Origin: Mucilaginibacter gilvus
GTDB lineage: Bacteria; Bacteroidota; Bacteroidia; Sphingobacteriales; Sphingobacteriaceae
Assembly (NCBI RefSeq): GCF_004054195.1
Contig: NZ_SBIW01000008.1
Coordinates: forward strand, 1 to 64,000
DNA length: 64,000 nucleotides
Reading direction: 5' to 3'
This document shows positions 61,964 through 64,000 of the stretch, in pieces. The stretch's first letter is position 1; each line of letters begins with the position of its first letter. A program made the position numbers and the translations under genes. The notes below the pieces were generated by a model. That model did no database searches. It was given only the letters and a program-made list of their open reading frames with translations, and was not told the DNA's origin.

Positions 61964-63298
61964 ATGAACAGAGTACTTACCTGCATTGTGTTATTGGGCT
62001 TGTTACTTACTGCCTGCGTAAAAAACCAGGGTGATTGGCCTAAAGGAAAACCAGATAGTACCGAAGCCAAAAGCAATATTGTAGCTATTGGCGGCACATC
62101 TCAAACCGACACGGTGGGTAAAGAGCTGGTAGAATCGATTGTAGTAAAAATAAATGAGCCGGGGAGCAGGCTCAATAAATTATTTGTAAAAATATTCCAG
62201 CAAACGCTTTGTAATGGCGATTCGGTAATTGAGCGCACAATAAAGAACGGCGAAACGATAAGTTTTAAATGGAGACTAAACAGCCGCCCGGGTGTGCAAA
62301 CACTCAATTTTAAGGTGCTTGACAGTGCACTAAACGTAATTGATTCGATCAAAGTGACCGCTACGGCCATCGCACCCAAGCCCGGCTGGCATGTGGCATC
62401 ATGCACCATATCCGAAAATGTTGGGGTAAAGAGTTTTGCCATGCTGAGCACGGGTAGGCTCCTGGTATGTTATTCCGGTTCGATAAAGCCGCAATATAGC
62501 GACGATAATGGCGTCTCCTGGCACTCGTTTAGTTATACCGATGTAATGTATACGGATAAGGTAATTGTGAGCCCTACCGACGAAATATACCTTGCGGCAA
62601 ACAATAATTCGGTATATTATTCTTCGGGCATAGGAGGGCATTGGGAGCGTATGTGGATAACATCGTGGAACACGGAATGGTGCCGCGACCTTGCATTTTT
62701 ACCCGACGGCAGATTGCTATACACATCAATGGACGGCGGCATTTTTATAAGAAATAAAAAAGGAGAAAACTTTGTAGAGATTGAGGCTTCGTACCGCCCC
62801 ACGGGCGTGGAACTCCGATACATGGCAGAAACAGCTGAGGGTGATATTTATTTTATCAGCCAATTTAATTTTGCTACTAAATTGGTTAAGCTCGACCATA
62901 CCACCCAAAAACTTACAGATGTAACAGGTTTACCGGTTACCGATGCTACCTCGTTTTTTATGGATGATAAAGGTGTAATGTTTGCAGGGGGGTATAATAA
63001 AGCCACGGGCTTTGCCGAGCTGCACCGGTCAGATGATAAGGGTATAACCTGGAATAAAATATTCAGCTACAAATACCCAAGCATTTTTTATTATACGGCA
63101 TTATATAATTTTACCAAACAGGTAGATAATAATTACTATTTTAGGGTGGGGACAGCGTATTTTAAAACAGCAGACCTTAAAACTTTTGCGCAAATAGATG
63201 TGCCTTTCAACACCTTTGCAACTCCATATATTGTTGCGAAGAATAACTATTTTATTGTAAACTCATACCCGCTTGTTTTGCAATACCTTGTACCATAA
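61964..63298 (+). CDS. Lipoprotein with sialidase/BNR-like repeats
   Basis: A 444-residue lipoprotein: MNRVLTCIVLLGLLLTAC lipobox, an Ig-like/beta domain (~40-135), then a propeller-like section containing YSDDNGVSWHSFSYTD and RSDDKGITWNKIFSY, the S-x-D-x-G-x-x-W (Asp-box) motif of BNR/sialidase repeats. It may bind carbohydrate at the cell surface; no catalytic set was identified. Confidence 0.72.
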   Translation: MNRVLTCIVLLGLLLTACVKNQGDWPKGKPDSTEAKSNIVAIGGTSQTDTVGKELVESIVVKINEPGSRLNKLFVKIFQQTLCNGDSVIERTIKNGETISFKWRLNSRPGVQTLNFKVLDSALNVIDSIKVTATAIAPKPGWHVASCTISENVGVKSFAMLSTGRLLVCYSGSIKPQYSDDNGVSWHSFSYTDVMYTDKVIVSPTDEIYLAANNNSVYYSSGIGGHWERMWITSWNTEWCRDLAFLPDGRLLYTSMDGGIFIRNKKGENFVEIEASYRPTGVELRYMAETAEGDIYFISQFNFATKLVKLDHTTQKLTDVTGLPVTDATSFFMDDKGVMFAGGYNKATGFAELHRSDDKGITWNKIFSYKYPSIFYYTALYNFTKQVDNNYYFRVGTAYFKTADLKTFAQIDVPFNTFATPYIVAKNNYFIVNSYPLVLQYLVP

Positions 63299-63321
63299 AT
63301 CGGGGAGTGCGCGCAATAAGC

Positions 63322-63358
63322 AAAAAAGAGCGACTGGTTAACCCAATCGCTCTTTTTA
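63322..63358. terminator. Bidirectional terminator between the lipoprotein and dxs
   Basis: AAAAAAGAGCGACTGG, TTAA loop, CCCAATCGCTCTTTTTATT. Confidence 0.85.
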
Positions 63359-63388
63359 TTTTCGTCTTATTTCTTGCTTCCTGACTCT

Positions 63389-64000
63389 TTACGATGCTAT
63401 CGTATGCTTATTGCATTTAATATCTAAACTCTGCACTTTGGCAACTATTGATGCGGCATCGTAACCACATTCGGCCCAAAGTTCGGGTTGTTCGCCGTGT
63501 TCTATGATTTTATCGGGGATACCGAGGCGGATCACGTTGGTGGCCTGGTAATTATTATCGGCCATAAACTCTAAAAGCGCAGTACCCATACCGCCTTCAA
63601 TACAGCCATCTTCCACCGTAATTACGCAACCAAACTTGCTGAACACCTCGTGCAGCATAGTGGCATCTAAAGGTTTTACAAAGCGGAGGTCGTAATGGGC
63701 AGGGTAGTAGCCAAGGTCGTTTAACTGGGCGGTTGCTTTCACCACTTCGTTGCCAATTGCGCCGATGGATACTATGGCAACATCTTCGCCATCGCAAATT
63801 TTGCGGCCCTTGCCAACAGGGATAGCTTTGAAAGGTTTGCGCCAGTCTACCATCACCCCGTTACCGCGCGGGTAACGGATGCTGAACGGGCCCATATTTT
63901 CCAGCTGAGCGGTGTACATGAGGTTGCGCAGTTCTTCCTCGTTCATCGGGGCAGATACCGTCATGTTAGGGATGCAGCGCATAAACGCCAGATCGTAAGC
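63389..64000 (-). CDS. dxs: 1-deoxy-D-xylulose-5-phosphate synthase, C-terminal part (cut by window edge)
   Basis: At least 204 C-terminal residues of the thiamine-dependent enzyme that starts the MEP isoprenoid pathway. Recognisable pieces are AYDLAFMRCIPNMTVSAPMN, NEEELRNLMYTAQ, FSIRYPRGNG, VSIGAIGNEV, LRFVKPLDATML, VITVEDGCIEGGMGTALLEF and the end LGIPDKIIEHGEQPELWAEC. The 5' part lies beyond 64000, so the start is not seen. Confidence 0.95.
   Translation of the reverse strand, partial: AYDLAFMRCIPNMTVSAPMNEEELRNLMYTAQLENMGPFSIRYPRGNGVMVDWRKPFKAIPVGKGRKICDGEDVAIVSIGAIGNEVVKATAQLNDLGYYPAHYDLRFVKPLDATMLHEVFSKFGCVITVEDGCIEGGMGTALLEFMADNNYQATNVIRLGIPDKIIEHGEQPELWAECGYDAASIVAKVQSLDIKCNKHTIAS

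Overview
The window reads as chromosome of a Bacteroidota soil or freshwater bacterium, most likely family Sphingobacteriaceae (Mucilaginibacter/Pedobacter type). The reasons are Bacteroidota promoters (TTG, about 20 nt, then TAnnTTTG) before several genes, the rplM-rpsI-rpsB-tsf order, a pdhA-E2 pair without the E1-beta gene, a T9SS-type sorting domain, an ECF sigma/anti-sigma pair beside a carboxypeptidase-regulatory/plug/VWA protein, DUF3127, a SMUG2-type glycosylase, and moderate GC. This is inference from gene content; no database was searched.

Layout. 1-1000: an orphan 5S rRNA with an odd 5' end and its terminator. 1000-5100: an AT-rich island with an XRE regulator, a fused nuclease-methyltransferase and a two-domain specificity subunit (BcgI-like restriction-modification). 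5300-5510: duplicated REP-like repeats. 5560-13670: an exopolysaccharide locus with a histidine kinase, a BcsB-like protein, a BcsA-like glycosyltransferase carrying an MshEN-like N-terminus, a polytopic membrane protein, and a divergent GH5 glycanase. 13.7-18.7 kb: acyl-ACP desaturase, MscS channel, aldo/keto reductase and SGNH hydrolase. 18.8-23.7 kb: translation genes plus nagA and pyrH. 23.8-31.9 kb: ABC exporter, self-regulated MarR-GNAT fusion, frr, lipocalin, glycine-rich RRM protein, Gre-like protein, CapA and NlpC/P60. 32.6-35.8 kb: pdhA and E2, followed by a decayed duplicate of the 3' end of a gene 20 kb away. 35.9-43.7 kb: lipoprotein, AraC regulator, DUF3127, THUMP methyltransferase, XRE, HD hydrolase, porin and YceI. 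43.7-46.5 kb: a phosphate cluster (PhoR-like kinase, DUF47, PiT) with a Pho-box-like repeat. 46.5-51.3 kb: DUF4197 lipoprotein and the sigma/anti-sigma/VWA locus. 51.6-53.9 kb: a compact cassette of two paralogous Ala-rich small proteins, an SdpA-like protein and an HTTM/SdpB-like membrane protein. 53.9-64 kb: SMUG2 glycosylase, MtfA peptidase, T9SS-tail protein with a divergent two-component system, a chimeric gene remnant, M28 peptidase, lipoprotein and the 3' part of dxs.

The best candidate for an undescribed system is the 51.64-53.91 kb cassette. Two tandem small genes share near-identical 49-nt leaders, conserved N- and C-termini and a divergent Ala-rich middle, and they are followed without gaps by genes that recall SdpA/SdpB peptide-toxin maturation. 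Next are the MshEN-glycosyltransferase/BcsB/GH5 exopolysaccharide locus and the fused restriction-modification island. Two clear decay events were also read directly: the T9SS-tail duplicate at 35445-35780, and the nucleotidyltransferase/VOC junction at 59357-59664.
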